Below are positions 1 to 12,751 of a stretch of DNA of 64,000 nt, one piece after another; the first letter of the stretch is position 1; every line of letters starts with the position of its first letter. The position numbers were made by a program, and so were the translations under genes. This stretch comes from Plectrocnemia conspersa (lineage: Eukaryota > Arthropoda > Insecta > Trichoptera > Polycentropodidae). The stretch spans positions 186,001 through 250,000 of the forward strand of contig VTFK01000372.1 of the NCBI GenBank assembly GCA_009617715.1, read 5' to 3'. The notes under the pieces were generated by a model that was not told the origin of the DNA, made no database searches, and worked only from the letters and a program-made list of their open reading frames with translations.

Positions 1-1315
1 TAATTATAGAATTTGCAATTAGGTTTTTATTGTGTCTTATGTTTATTGTGAAATTTGCTTTTTAAAATAGTGTTAAGAAATAATTTTAATCTGTACACTG
101 CGAGAATCAGTACACATGTTTATTTTAGACATTTCTAAGGAAAATTTCAAAATTTTCGATTTGTTATAATTAATTTTTGTTTTGCTACTACTTGTTATTG
201 CAAAATAATTACATTTTTCTGGGCTACTAACTATCTTAACTATCTGAAATATGCACAATTTGAATCGACACATTTTTCCAATTTATAATAACTTTGTTTT
301 TTCTTGTTGTTAAAAATTCTTTAGTTTTTAAGTTAAATAGAAAAATACTCTTTCGTCATTACCTTTTTTCAAACTACTAGTTAATCGTTTTTTAACGGTA
401 GATTACAAACAGTTTCTGCTACTTCACTATCTATTTACATACAAAATATATTATTTAGGTTTAAATATATTTATTATTTATAATCTATATTAGTAACTTT
501 TTTTTAAAAAATATAAATTTTATTTTTTTTGCTGATAATGATCTTAAAATTTTGATGTTCATATTGTGTCATTAAAAATTTAAATATTAAAAAAAAATCC
601 TAGTAGTGGGATTATATTATAAATGACGTTGTCATCTTATTGGTTAAAATCATTAGAGATTTAAGCATAATTTTTGAATAAAATTAAATTGTGTTATAAG
701 AAAATATTATGATATATTTTTTAATAACTTAAAAAAATAATATAGTACTTTAATATTATATATTTATATAATCATTCACATATAAAGACTGCATAATATT
801 CTTAACATAATTCTGTACAACATGTTTTGCAAGATTTTGCAGACTTTGATAATATTAAAAAAAATATAATATCTTGTTTTGAATATCAATGCGAATATTA
901 TTTTGCTTATCTAGGTTCTTAAGTATCATTTATTTGGCAACAAATTTATTTAATCAAATGTATTTATTAAGCTATTTGTATAAGATATTTAATTTATTTT
1001 TATTTGCAGTGCCATATCTAAAAAAAAATATTTTCAGCTACCATAAAATTAGCTAACATAATAACATAAAAATGCAAATATTCTCTATATGACTAACAAA
1101 TATTATTCCTAAATCCTTAAATATTGATTTTGACAATATTATTAAAAATATTTTGCAAAATCAAATTAGAAAATCTCAGAATTTATGATACAATAATGGT
1201 CCTAAATTTTATTCCTGAATTTTATTATAAATTATATTTGTAACATGATTTGTTAAACCATGCCTAAACCATGCTATGCTTTTTTTACGAACATATTAAT
1301 ATATACAATACATGT
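1..1315. other. AT-rich sequence without gene
   Basis: Homopolymer A/T runs and stops in every frame. I see no gene, RNA or recognisable repeat. Confidence 0.6.
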
Positions 1316-1605
1316 TATTAGTATATGACCATTTTCATGTTCACAATTTAGTTATTAGCTACAATATAATAAAGAAATAAAAATAATAAATAAAACGTAC
1401 GTGAGTTTAATTTAATCTGAAAAAACTTTAAAATGATTTTGAATAAAAATGGAAAAAAAATATGAAAAATAAAAAAATGGATTAAGTGTTAATTTAAGGA
1501 CATTTAAATAAATATCTAGAACCATAATTATGTGTTATTCAGTCTCTATAGAAATATGTGCTTTGGAATTTGTGCTTATATTTCAATTTTCGGTTATTTT
1601 TATCG
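1316..1605 (+). repeat. Dispersed repeat, copy 1 (partner at 50206-50466)
   Basis: Shares a block reading accattttcatgttcacaa, followed by gttattagctac, with 50217-50250. Similarity continues more loosely to a second shared block, tatgtgctt...atatttcaat, near 1555-1600. The family is not identified and no coding potential is seen. Confidence 0.6.
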
Positions 1606-1628
1606 TTCCAAAACACGAGATTAGTGGC

Positions 1629-1646
1629 TTAGTGTAATTACACTAA
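1629..1646. repeat. Perfect 18-bp palindrome
   Basis: TTAGTGTAATTACACTAA reads the same on both strands. The centre TAATTA is a homeodomain-type core. It may be a dimer site or chance. Confidence 0.6.
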
Positions 1647-1959
1647 ATATTTTAATGTTCTTTGATATTTATTTAAAGGCTATTATAATTTATTTTAAAG
1701 ATTGATATAAACAGGCGTGGTATATATTATTTTTATAGCCGTATTTTAGATGAATTGCAATTAAGAAAATTAGTACTACTGATGTTATTCCACACCGGAC
1801 AGATGGATCTGATTAATTGTTTTAAATATATTTTTTTTCTAGCAAGCGCGCTTTTTTTATGAAATATTGGTTCAATGGCCGCAATGGCAACAAAGTTTAA
1901 AAAATGGTTAATGGTTTTTACATGTCCTCATAACATGCATACCGTCGACAATTATCAAA

Positions 1960-2400
1960 GTGAAAATGTCTAGGTTGATATGCGCCGCGTGGAAGTAAGA
2001 ACAGGCCTCATCGCCGTTCCTATTTTTTTTATCTCACATACATACAAAAAAGCCACAAGCGCAATCGGGAAAGATGCGAGGAGAAGACAAGTAGCAAGTG
2101 GTAGCACGGGGGTGACGGGACTAGTACTTGCGACAACACAAACTATGATGCCGGCCCTCATTCCGTCAAGAATGAACGGGCGCGTTCATCTATCTCTGGC
2201 GCATGAATAAGGAATGATAATAAACAGGGGGCTGATGGCGGCGGCCGCCCCCGGGGGCTGCGCCCGGCATTCACGGCCCCTCGGCCTCTGTGAGCACTTT
2301 GAGGGATGACACACGCGCGGGACGGTAATAAGACTTTTAAAAAATCGCTCGTGGGACCACCTAGCCGGTCGTTTTCAGATGTGATTTTGCAAAGGGTCTG
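1960..2400. promoter_or_regulatory. GC-rich island, candidate regulatory element
   Basis: Base composition changes abruptly, with a very GC-rich core at about 2230-2340 (gcggcggccgcccccggggg and CpG-rich neighbours). Short opposite-strand open frames of about 60-75 codons overlap here but show no domain and are probably by-products of the composition. No splice sites frame them convincingly. Confidence 0.35.
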
Positions 2401-3589
2401 ACAGTGATTGGGTTAAGCAATACATATCTGTGCCAGAAATCCTAATTTTCACATCATTAAAACATGAATGATATATGCAGGGTCTATGATATTATATTGT
2501 ATTATATAAAACCTTAGATTTGAATAAGTTAAATCATTAAAATAATGAAAGGATTAATATTTTCAATGTACTCCATAAGCTTAAAAATTATAAATATTTT
2601 ATTTTCATATTAAATATAATGCTAATTTTATTTAATATGCATAACTGTGAAATTAAATATGAAACAACAATCTACAACAATCAACTATTTTAATTAGCTT
2701 CTACTAATAACACCAACTCGCTTTAGAGAAATTTAACCACACATATCAAAGTACACAAATTTTCCGGTGCAAGCATACTCTAATAATACAACGTGCTAAT
2801 AAAGCACTTAAGCTATGTTGTTTGAGAGGAGATATCAACAGACTATTTTTAATACTAAATTTTGATTTTTTACATCATTATTTATGTATGTATACTTGAT
2901 TCGCTCAATTTACTGTTTTATTGTTTCACAAACGTACAATTGGGACATGCGTCGTAAAAGGATTATTACTAAGCGCAGATTTGTTGTGACGAAAGTGACC
3001 CTTGAATTTTTATTTGTTCCACACATACGATACCATACAATGCCATTTGACCGTTCGACTACAAATTGAATTGGGAATCTTTATTTGTTTACCAAGCAAT
3101 CGAACGACATAAAACTGTAATCTAATTTACTGTACCCCGGGCACTCAATAAAAATATTCTGGCGTAATTCGGTATAGTTTGGGGCTTACCTTTGGCTCAT
3201 GAAATAAATTTACCTTTTTACGAACAATAAATGTATGAGTGTAAGGCAAGATAAGGATTCAGATAATCATTGTATATAGGATGAAATGTTGGGTCATGTT
3301 GTTATTCCTTTATTACGCTAGATAGTGGAGTATTTTTACTGGCTACTGAGTGACAAAAATATAATGAAATTATGTACATATAGTCTATATATTATGTGTT
3401 AAAAACTAGATAATGCAAGAAAGTAAGCTTTAATAAATTTATAGTATACGCAGCAATCACTGAAATAAAAGAAAAAAAAAACTTATTGGAGAGAATTAAA
3501 AAAACTCAGGTATTTCTGTATTTGTATCCTAGTGCCTTAATGCTATAAGCATAATAATATAACTCATTGTATTTTCAACATTGTATATA
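2401..3589. other. AT-rich stretch with one mildly GC-richer patch (2985-3240)
   Basis: Mostly AT-rich and featureless. The patch at 2985-3240 (gtaccccgggcactc, gcgtaattcgg) has the same look as the other islands but is weaker. No gene seen. Confidence 0.4.
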
Positions 3590-3785
3590 TTTAGTGAAAC
3601 TAAAGGGCGGTGTTCGGCGGCTTTCAGTTGCTTTAAAATGCCCTTAAGAGTCGCGATCGCGTCCTTTATTCTTATCTATTACGGCAAGGTTGAGAACGCT
3701 TCTTTTGCACGAGCCATTTATTTTTTTAACGAGCTTGCAGAACACAAGGATGTTTATAGCCATAGCTTTAAGGCGCAATAGTATA
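3590..3785. promoter_or_regulatory. GC-richer island, candidate regulatory element
   Basis: Short island with gggcggtgttcggcgg, gtcgcgatcgcg and ccatttat-type homeodomain sequence. An open frame runs through it without domain features. Confidence 0.3.
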
Positions 3786-5285
3786 TAAGGTGAAGCTCAT
3801 ATATTTTAGGTTTTACTATAATTGTTTTTTAATACGTAATAGAAAAAATCTTGTTTGTATAATTTATTTACTGACGTATTGGGAAAAAAAGATTTGTAAT
3901 CAAAAATATTATTACAGATTTCAATTGGAATATTATATTTTTTCATCTGTAATTCAACCTGCTTTATATACACATATTTTTATAAAAAAATATCTTAACA
4001 TTTACAGATGGCTATGACTAAGCGTAAAATGAAGGAAGAGTCAAATTAAACATTTACTTATTTTTGACCCCTATTTTTTATTTATTTTTATGTCTTTATA
4101 ATAATAGAAAATAATAATGATTATTTAAATAATATATCACTAGGTACAATGTGATGGTTGAACTTTATAGTATTATAAATGAAAATTGCAATAAATAATA
4201 TAGGACCTTAATATGTATTTGCATGTAATTTTAATAAAAGTAATATCAAATTTTAAGGTTATCTGTTCTGAAATTACTTACTTTACTGTTATTACAAACA
4301 CAATAATAGATTATGTAAAATTGAAAAAATACATATGTTTAAACAATGTTAAAAATATATATTGTAATTCTTAATCTAAATGGCTAAACCTTATTTAATA
4401 ATTATTAAAAATATGTTGAATTTTACAATTTTTAAATAAATAATTTTCTTGGGAATTATTTTACTTAAATTTTATTTAATAAAACTATTGTTTTTTTAAA
4501 TTTTACTGTAAACATAATATTTTATCTGCGTAAAAATTGCATTTATAGTGAAATGTCAATTAAAATATCTAACCAAATATTTTATTTGTTTTATTTATTT
4601 TATGTATATTTAAGTATAAATTTTATTATTTTTTATGGTTTTTCAAACTTATTTTTACGTATGTATGGTTTTAAAATAAATGTTTTATTTTATTAATTTA
4701 TAAGATAATTATGTAAGGCTAAGGATATTTTAAAAGACTATTTAAGATTATGTCATTTATGTTTTTCATACAAATAACATTAAATTATTCTGATATAACG
4801 TTGTCGTTTGTATTTAAGAACTTATTGAAATGATTTTATTATAAATATTTTAAGGACTTTTAATAATAATTCAATTGATATATAATGTATATTAAATATA
4901 CAAAGTTTTAAATTATTATATATAAAATGTTTATATATCTTAATAATGCAATTTTGTATAAACTTGAGCCCAATTTTTTTAATATTAGAATCCAAAGTCT
5001 TTCATAAGAATCATCAATACAGATAAATTAAAATACGTATTTAGGTGTCAACTGTCAAAGCATAACTCACTGTTAAAATATTCATTTAAAAAAAACAACA
5101 CTTAAGATTATCTAATATATGTTTGATTTAAATACACTTTTAAGTTTGTGATTCATTAATTACCTTTGTATACATATTTATCACTTTTCTACGTTAATTT
5201 AAAATTAAAATAAAATATTTCTGTAAATTTGCATTTGCTTAAAAAAAATCACACTTAAGATCACCTACAGAAAAGTTGCACGCAT
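3786..5285. other. AT-rich desert
   Basis: Long low-complexity AT sequence. I see nothing else in it. Confidence 0.6.
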
Positions 5286-5555
5286 TAGTATGTGTGCTCT
5301 AAAGAAACTTTGAAAATTAAAATTCATATAGAGAAAAAATCAGTTTGCCGCAAGACGTCCCAAACACGCCGGAAATTTTCCCTTTCGCTAATTTGCATAA
5401 GTGCGCCTGTTTTCGTTTTTCGCCAACAGCGTAATAGTGCCAACTCGAACTATTTGCATAATTTGAAATTCAAATGGGGTCCCGCCAATTTGAAATTCGC
5501 GTTTTCAGTGCAAAATTTTCAGGAGGTCTCTTCCTTTCCCTTCCCATTGCTTTTG

Positions 5556-5585
5556 CAAAAGGGAAAAACTCGGCCCTCAATCATC
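5556..5585 (+). repeat. 30-bp direct repeat, copy 1 (copy 2 at 5955-5984)
   Basis: caaaagggaaaaactcggcc continues identically to ...ctcaatcatc in both copies, 399 bp apart. The 40 bp upstream (cagg..tcttccttt) are also similar, so a block of about 70 bp was duplicated. Confidence 0.85.
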
Positions 5586-5954
5586 CCTTGCACGCAAGTT
5601 TTTACTTAGTAAAAGCGTATCCTTCAACACTTAAAAAACGGTATTAATTAATTACTATAAAATATATTCAACACAAGTTAAAATGATAATAGAAACACTT
5701 AAAAAATATCACACTCATACAATAAATATAGAATCAGTAAAATAAAATCTAAATTTATAAAATGTCAGCAATGTGGAATATATGTATTATTAAGGCATTT
5801 GACATAGTGTAATATAAGAGCCATTTTATTTATTTATTAAATGATTGTATTTATATATTTAATAAATCAACGATTTATTCTTTAATTTGCTTTAAAGTAT
5901 GTCTAGAAATTTTGGAAAATATTCAGGTATCTTCCTTTTCTTCTCATACATACA

Positions 5955-5984
5955 CAAAAGGGAAAAACTCGGCCCTCAATCATC
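5955..5984 (+). repeat. 30-bp direct repeat, copy 2
   Basis: Identical to 5556-5585. The downstream flanks differ (gtcggggccc here, ccttgcacgc in copy 1). Confidence 0.85.
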
Positions 5985-6654
5985 GTCGGGGCCCTCCCGC
6001 GGGCCCTCGCTCACTGAAAAGTAGTTGAAAATAATTGATCACTCTCGCACTTGTAATAAACCCGCCCCTTTGCGGCCCACGGATGATGGATGGAATTCGC
6101 GGAGTAAAAAAATGCGAAGCCGTGTTTTACTCAACGCGCGATATGATTGATTTAGTGCGGTTTTGAGCCGAAGAGACAACGGCCAGGAAGTGTGCCATGA
6201 ATAATTTATACTCCCACAGACTAGGATGTGTCCTGAGAAAAGAAATTACTTTAATTTTGATCCTTAATCAATCTTCTAGGATATTTATGTGCGATTACGT
6301 TCGGGGATCTTGACTGACGGCGCTTGATGAAATACCTTGACTCAAGTGCCTTGAAAAATAAACTCTTATGGAAAGATAAAATTATAATAATAATAATATT
6401 TCCCTCTTTTACTGAGTTAATATCTCCATTTCTTGCAATATTGTACATTATTTTAATATTATTTAAGCAAATTCTACCTAAATCTTTTTTTTTTTTAATA
6501 ATTTTTTTTTTTTTACATTAAGAACTTTTACTTATGCTATATCTATAATAAAACATTAAAAATGTTGTTTTAAATGTATTTTAGTTATGATATGTATGAC
6601 ACATATTATTGAACCTTAAAATTAAGATATAAGGATAGTAAAAATTAAAGAGAA

Positions 6655-6865
6655 AATTTTATGTGGTAGAAAAAATGTATGTAAATGCCGGCGTTAAAGC
6701 GTGTTTTTATTCCAGTTTCAATAACGCGATAATAACACAGTTGTACAGGTCTGCTGTGCCTCCGCTATGTACGTTGGTAGGGATCAGAAAACCACAGTCG
6801 CACGACTTGACGGCTACAGTAGCCAATAGTGTGGATCTCTTTTCTACTTATTTGGTTGCTTTTAA
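6655..6865. promoter_or_regulatory. GC-richer island, candidate regulatory element
   Basis: A block with gccggcgttaaagcg, gtgcctccgctatgtacg and cgcacgacttgacgg amid AT-rich flanks. A 75-codon open frame spans it, without recognisable domain. Confidence 0.28.
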
Positions 6866-8215
6866 AAAAAATATATTTAAAAAAAAATAGTGTAGTAAAA
6901 CCAGAAAAAGTCTTATGGTAGAATAAGAAGTAAGACAATTCACTATAACTGATGATCTTATTTTGAAATTAAAAAAAACTCAACAAACGCGTTATAGTAT
7001 AATGTTAATATGGTTAAAAATAAATTATGCATATTCTAAGTATATATTTAGTCAATACCAGAATAAAATATTTATAAATATTTCTAGAATGTAAAATATA
7101 TTAACTTTTTGATTATCTATGGTAGAAAAAATATAAATTAAATATGTAATTGCTTATTCATATTATCTTTGTGACTATTAGATATATCTTAAGAGCAGTT
7201 TATCCTAATTTTAAATGTAGTTGTATTGTGCAGACATTGGGTTACTTTGGTTAGGATCTGTACTTATTATTATTTTAAGATCTATTTCATTGACCTAAAT
7301 TTGAACTATTTGTGAGACAAAGTTATATTATTAGAGCCAAATGGTTTGTATATTACCTACCTTCATTATCCTTAACTATTCAAATGAAGCACGTTGTATA
7401 GTTCTTGGTATTATCTTGAAGCACTCTGAGGTAATTTAAATCTACTTGATAAAGAAAATAATCTAAGCAACGTGACATTATAGCTTTTGTATAAAAATAT
7501 ATGTTTTAGTTACAAAAATAACTATTATTCATGTATGATAGTTATTTTCAATAAAAATTATAGACTAAGAACAAAATCAAAACTTCCATTCTAATCTACA
7601 ATCCAGATGTAACACTATTTAAATATTTAGAAAATTTCATATGCAAAATAAATATATACAATAAAGCCATACTTTTTAGCAAATTTCGAAAGCTAAATGA
7701 TTTTATTTACGTAAAAGCTTTTAAGGTATATAATAAATGTTGCAAAGAAGAAATCTAAAGGCGTATTACAATAGGCCAATCTACGATACAATAAAATAAA
7801 AATGATGCTTAAATTTAATATATGTCTTAGCATTATGAAAAATAGTATATAAATTTTGATTAAATATAAAATATTGGCATTAGTTTGTGGTTGTTTCTTT
7901 TTTACAATAAACTTTTTTTACGGTTTACACAAGCATCTCAAAAGCACTCAAAGGTTAAAAATAACTAAAACACATTTTCAAAAAACTTTGGTAAGACTGT
8001 TTCTGATGTCTGGGTTAAAAATTTAACACTAAGTGCCAGCAACTCTCGATTTTAGCAGCTGATAAATTTAACAATATACTATAAAAAAAATTTAATAATA
8101 TCTGTCTTAAATAAACACAAAAAAAGTAAAAGATAATCCGTTAAATCAGGGATCTACCTTTAAAGCTGAATAGTTTGCACTAAAAATATTTCATTGCTTT
8201 ATACACATACATATA
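6866..8215. other. AT-rich desert
   Basis: No gene, RNA or recognisable element seen. Confidence 0.6.
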
Positions 8216-8560
8216 GTGTATTGCTAGTGTGTAGAGTTTGCTTATGCGTACAGTGTCGGTTAAACTCTCTATTGTTTCGACTTTTCAACAAGGAAATTTA
8301 CAATGTGCGAACCAAGCGGAAAATTTATAATTAATCCGCATCCACTCCGCTCCAATACATACTGTTCCTACCTACTGATACAGGGTGTTTGTGAGTTTGC
8401 TGTTCAAAGCTCGATTCGAGCTTTGAATCTACAAATTAACACGTGTCATGTACACTTTTACAAATGGGTATGGGGTATTGAATATTTTCACCGAACGTGT
8501 GTTTTTGCACGCACGCTGATTTGTCAACGTGACTTTTGAACAACCACAAGCGAGGGTGGG
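8216..8560. promoter_or_regulatory. GC-richer island with a 25-bp near-perfect palindrome
   Basis: Unique moderately GC-rich sequence with no exon signature. Inside it, 8403-8414 (TTCAAAGCTCGA) and 8416-8427 (TCGAGCTTTGAA) form a perfect inverted repeat around one base. Confidence 0.35.
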
Positions 8561-9592
8561 TTTTGTAAAATTAGATTTTATATAGATTTTTTACATTTGC
8601 ATATAGAATGTGACAAATAGTCTACACGTAAGGTTTGTTATCATTTTAAAATAAAATATTAAAAGAAAAACTAAACGTAATATATTTTTTTACATGATCG
8701 AATGCATCAAGATCTTATACAATACCATAATCAAGATAAATAACCCCTTTACTGTTTAATAATTTAGTATAAAAAATATAACTAAATAATAATGTTCATG
8801 TTACTTTTTATTGATTAATTTACACCTTATAAAGGTTTGTTTATGTAAGACTTAAATTCAAAAATTGCTAAAATAATTGTCATAAATATGTATGTATATA
8901 TATACACAGTCGTCTCAAATGTATTATTCATATTTATAAAATTTCAAAACCACCAAACCAATCTGGTGGGTTAACCCGATTAATTTAGCGCTAATTTAAA
9001 TAAAGGTCTAATTAATTAAGCATTCCTGGAAGCAATCCGGCATTGGAATGCGAATCAGAATAGCAAGAGCCTATTGGTTGAGTAAAAAAAACTAATCAAG
9101 GAAAACCGGCACATTGAATGAGAAATTCGGACTTATCTTAAGATTGAATCGGGAACATAGGATGAAATTTTGTATAGATATCTGTTGGGGCGAAAAACTT
9201 TTTTCTTTCTTTATCCCTGTACAGCTTCCAATCTTTAAGGAGCTTCTAAGGAATATAAAAATACACGCTAAGATACAAAAATAATACATCAGTGCACGTT
9301 GATACAAATAGATAGTATTTTTCACCAGCCGAAAGTTTTTTCTATATTATATCATATATTAAATTTATTTTGCCACAAATATTTAATTCCCGACTTTACC
9401 ATGGTATATCTAAATTTAGTATTAATAACACTTTTACAATTTCATAACAAATAATTTATTTAAAACGTTATATAGCACACTTATTTTAGCTTTAAAATTA
9501 TTTTTCGCTGTAAAATGTATATGCTTACACTAAAACAATACTTATTCAAATTTAATATATAACAATAAATCAAGGATAAAGTCTTAAAATGC
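8561..9592. other. AT-rich stretch with a small island at 8945-9240 carrying paired TEAD-type sites
   Basis: Within the small island GCATTCC (9020-9026) and its inverse GGAATGC (9045-9051) flank a 18-bp spacer. CATTCC/GGAATG is the core bound by TEAD/Scalloped factors (known). Function here is inference. The rest is AT-rich. Confidence 0.3.
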
Positions 9593-9655
9593 AAATAATA
9601 TGCAAAGTTTTTTTAACATTATATTCTAAATAATATGCAAAGTTTTTTAAACACT
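9593..9655 (+). repeat. Short tandem duplication, period 35 bp
   Basis: aaataatatgcaaagttttt starts at 9593 and again at 9628 with nearly the same downstream bases. Confidence 0.75.
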
Positions 9656-10100
9656 ACATGGAAATCTGTCTATTTGGACAAAAAGCAATTCTTTGAATAA
9701 ATATATCTTTATCTTAAACACTAAGTAAATGGAGAAGAAAAAATAAAAATTACATGTAGGAAGTCTCCCACTAGAGGTCATGTTATTATTTATGTTAATT
9801 AAATATATATTAGTTTTAACGTACTTTCACGCTTAAATCTACGTTAAGTTATAACATTGTCTCTTAGCAGATTACATGCCAGTATGTTGGGGTGAGTTTT
9901 TAATCTGTTTAAATATGATTAACTTATATTCTTAATTGTTTAATTTTCAATGACACAGTTGCAATCACTTCATATATAATTGTTGGGCACACACCAAGAA
10001 GCATTAGTCATTAATGTGATAAAAATATGGAGGTAACACATAAAATCTGAGCTTTGTAAGATTACGTCAGTTTTATGATAAAGTTATATATAATCATTTT

Positions 10101-10640
10101 GATTTTTAATAATAAACTTGAATTTGGTCCAGTGAGCCAGTTCATTCTACAAGGTTAAAGTCTCAGATGTTTTATTTTGTTGCAAATATAAAATTTCAAG
10201 GTCAGTCTAATGTCGAGATGAATTTCAAGGTATTTGGCATATTCTTTTGTGGTATCTATTTCTCATTAAGGGATACTAGAAGACAAGTATCTTTGTGCAA
10301 CGTAAATTTAACATAGGTTGATTTTGTTTTGTAAGCTCTGATTCGCCATTCAGAGAGCCAAGCTTAAGAAGAGATTTTGCCGTCTCTTAGATGCTATTTT
10401 CAGTTCAGTATTAGACGCAATTATTGAAGTATCGTCGAAAAATGTAGCAATTCTTGTTGAGTTTGTCTGAGAAAGATCCATAGTGTATAACAAATACAGC
10501 ATCGGTCCACGAACACTGCCCTGAGGCATTCCCGAAGCTATTTGCTACATTTTTTGTGTTTACTTCTACAATCTTAATAAGTATGGAAGTGTCTATCTTT
10601 CAGATAGGATTAGATTATTAAGAAGGTGTTGTGTGGTAGT
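10101..10640 (-). pseudogene. Jockey-like non-LTR retrotransposon reverse transcriptase relic
   Basis: On the minus strand the translation gives GMPQGSVRGPMLYLLYTMDL (10485-10545), then ATFFDDTSIIASNTE (10429-10450), the degenerate catalytic F/Y-x-D-D box. Further on, KYLEIHLDIRLTLK and a LINE thumb-like stretch ending at 10101 follow, with about six stops. Order and spacing match jockey-clade RT (G[V/M]PQGS..GP, FADD, KYLG.HLD.RLTW). The fingers region upstream of 10545 is shifted and hardly readable. The endonuclease is missing. It is dead and much truncated. A related clade cannot be excluded. Confidence 0.85.
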
Positions 10641-10680
10641 AGTTGCTTAATTTTGTGAAGTAGTAGTGGTAGTAAGTTAT

Positions 10681-10700
10681 TTATTTATTTATTTTAATAT
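10681..10700 (+). repeat. Imperfect (TTTA)n
   Basis: Short tandem tttatttatttatttt next to the LINE relic; possibly a trace of target-site or tail microsatellite. Confidence 0.4.
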
Positions 10701-10908
10701 AATCTTTAACAAAACATATTTTTTAATATATCGTGAGAAGCAAAAATGTCAAAAAATAAAAAAATGACAATATCTTGACATTTTTATTATAAATGTATTG
10801 TTGTTCACGTGGAAGCTCATGTCATTGACAATGCGCGTGTAACAATATTTTAGACAAATAATGGATGTCTAGCAATTTAAACGTTCATTATTTAATGTAA
10901 CATAAATA

Positions 10909-11146
10909 CAGTGAAACCTTGACTTTTGAGTATTTTTTTTAAATTTGACTCGACATACGAGCAATGTCTCGAAATACGAGCAAAAAACGTATTGCGTAGC
11001 TTAAAAGAACTTCATCGTTAATTTATTCATTATTTAAACTTTCATTTTAATTAATTTTAATATGGAAAATTGATTTGGCATACGAGTAATTTGAGTAACG
11101 TGCTTCGTCACAAAAGAAATTAAGCTCATAAGTCAAAGCACCATTG
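10909..11146 (+). mobile_element. Tc1/mariner-type MITE, copy 1
   Basis: The left end CAGTGAAACCTTGACTTTTG and the inverse of the right end (CAATGGTGCTTTGACTTATG) are imperfect terminal inverted repeats. TA flanks both ends (10907-10908 and 11147-11148), the target duplication of Tc1/mariner/pogo elements. The interior has tacgag words (acatacgagcaa, aatacgagcaa, catacgagtaa) and no coding capacity, so it is a 238-bp non-autonomous element. A diverged copy lies at about 50476-50745. Confidence 0.8.
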
Positions 11147-11324
11147 TATAATATAACTTTAATAAGCAAATTATTTTTATAGATTTAACAGATAATCAAT
11201 TTAACGCCTACACTTAAAAATACATATAAATTTATTTATCTTAACTTGGAATTAAATATATTGTTTTACAGAATGATTAAATTAGATTAACATTCAGACA
11301 ATGATTCACATCGTGTATTCGGTA

Positions 11325-11880
11325 GTGAGCGCGAAACAGGCGCCGAAACTGTTTTGAAACTATTTACATTGCAACTAAATTTCCAATGTTCAAACTCCCG
11401 CTTAAAAGTGGTTTAAAAAGTGCAAAAACGTATAGCTCACCTGTGCAATATAATGTATTCGATCATGTTTTTGCATATTTCCACAATATTGTTATTGTAT
11501 CCTATATAAAAAAAATCAAAAATGTAATTGTGGCAGTTATTTTTTTTGTCATTTAGATTCTAAAATTTGTAATAAACTCACACACATTCACACATAAATC
11601 TGCCAATCGAAAACACAATGTAGCGTGCGCTTCGAATTCGCACATGAGCTGCCAATCGGAAATGGGCCACCTTCCGGCAGCCGGTGGCGGAAAGACCACC
11701 CTAGTGAAGGGTGTCAAGACAGCTCGGACTATCGGTTGGTAGGTGGCATCAGCTGCTACTACTGCTCCAACCCTTATTTTATACCCCGGTACCACGTGCG
11801 ATGCGATCGACTCTCCATGCATGGCCGTTTCCCTTTGAGAAAACAATTTTGCTCTCGCACCATTTCAATATGTCTATAAT
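11325..11880. promoter_or_regulatory. GC-richer islands (11325-11420 and 11590-11880), candidate regulatory elements
   Basis: The first contains ggcgccgaaa, an E2F-like word. The second contains two ctgccaatcg words, gccggtggcggaaag and catcagctgctac (E-box CAGCTG). Open frames of 84 and 97 codons on opposite strands overlap the second; neither shows a domain, and I treat them as compositional. Confidence 0.33.
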
Positions 11881-12590
11881 ACTTATATAAATCAATCATT
11901 ACATAGCATATGAACCATTTTATAGGTACATTAGATTAGGAACACATTTGAATTTTTTTCTGAATAAATAAAACTATATATTCACTACGGTTGATCTAGT
12001 TGTAGAAATAATCTGAACTTTTTCTGTTTATATATCTCTTTATGATTCGATATTGATCATACATAGCTAGGAAATAATGATCGGAAAAAACGCCCATTAA
12101 TTTTAAATCGGGATAATTGATTTACAAAATAAAACCTAATTAAAATATAAATTTCCAAACATCGATCTTCTTGATTTTTACAAATATTATTTAAAATTAG
12201 AAAACTTACCATTGCTATCTAACCATGCTAGGCGAATGGTAAGTACTCATATTTACAAGTAACTGTTTTTTTATATGAATATTATTAAAAACGAGCATAG
12301 AAATCGCCTTGGTGACGAAAGACTAATAATTGTATACGAGTTGGAATATCTTCGATACCAGCGATTATTAAAAAGAATATTGATTAAAAACAATGCCAAT
12401 TATCTTGTTATAAGTTTCTTTTGGTATTGTGTTTTTTTGCTCTAAAAGTTTTGTGCAAATTATATAATAAATGTCGTATTATATACATAGTTTTATGGGT
12501 CATATTTTTAAATTCAGTTATAAAATATAATAAAAAAATATCAACATTAAATCTTTTGTTCAATATTTAATTATTTAATATTAGATATAA
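11881..12590. other. AT-rich stretch
   Basis: No gene seen. gaatg|gtaagtact at 12238 is a good isolated donor consensus without a supporting exon. Confidence 0.5.
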
Positions 12591-12599
12591 ATATAATTC

Positions 12600-12751
12600 A
12601 GTTGTTTGTGAGAAATGTGGCCTGCGTGGCATCTAAGGTTTTCGGTTGTGTTCCGTCGCGAAAAAAGGTTCTCACTACTGCTATTGCCAATACAACTATC
12701 CATCCACTTAATTCGCTGGTATTGCACATTTATAATAGTTGTGAGGAGCTG
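12600..12751 (+). other. Exon-like GC-richer block, unproven
   Basis: An open frame runs from just after aattcag (12600) to gagctg|gtatgt (12751), giving about 50 codons (LFVRNVACVASKVF...). The donor is acceptable, but the acceptor lacks a pyrimidine tract and the peptide matches nothing I recognise. It could be an exon, a transposon scrap or a regulatory island. Confidence 0.2.

Larger units (their letters stand above)
5286..6215. promoter_or_regulatory. Two GC-richer islands (5335-5600 and 5940-6210) sharing a duplicated block
   Basis: Both islands carry CpG-containing unique sequence in an AT-rich setting. The first has repeated tttgaaattc(a/g) words, the second cggggccctcccgcgggccc. They share an exact 30-bp block (separate entry). 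A 105-codon open frame covers 5292-5609 but looks compositional, with no domain. Confidence 0.35.

Noticed and set aside
5292..5609. 105-codon open frame as a gene
   Set aside because: No domain, no start context, no splice support; it crosses the duplicated block and a GC-richer island.
11553..11846. 97-codon minus frame as a gene
   Set aside because: An overlapping open frame exists on the other strand, which is explained by higher GC; no recognisable motif.
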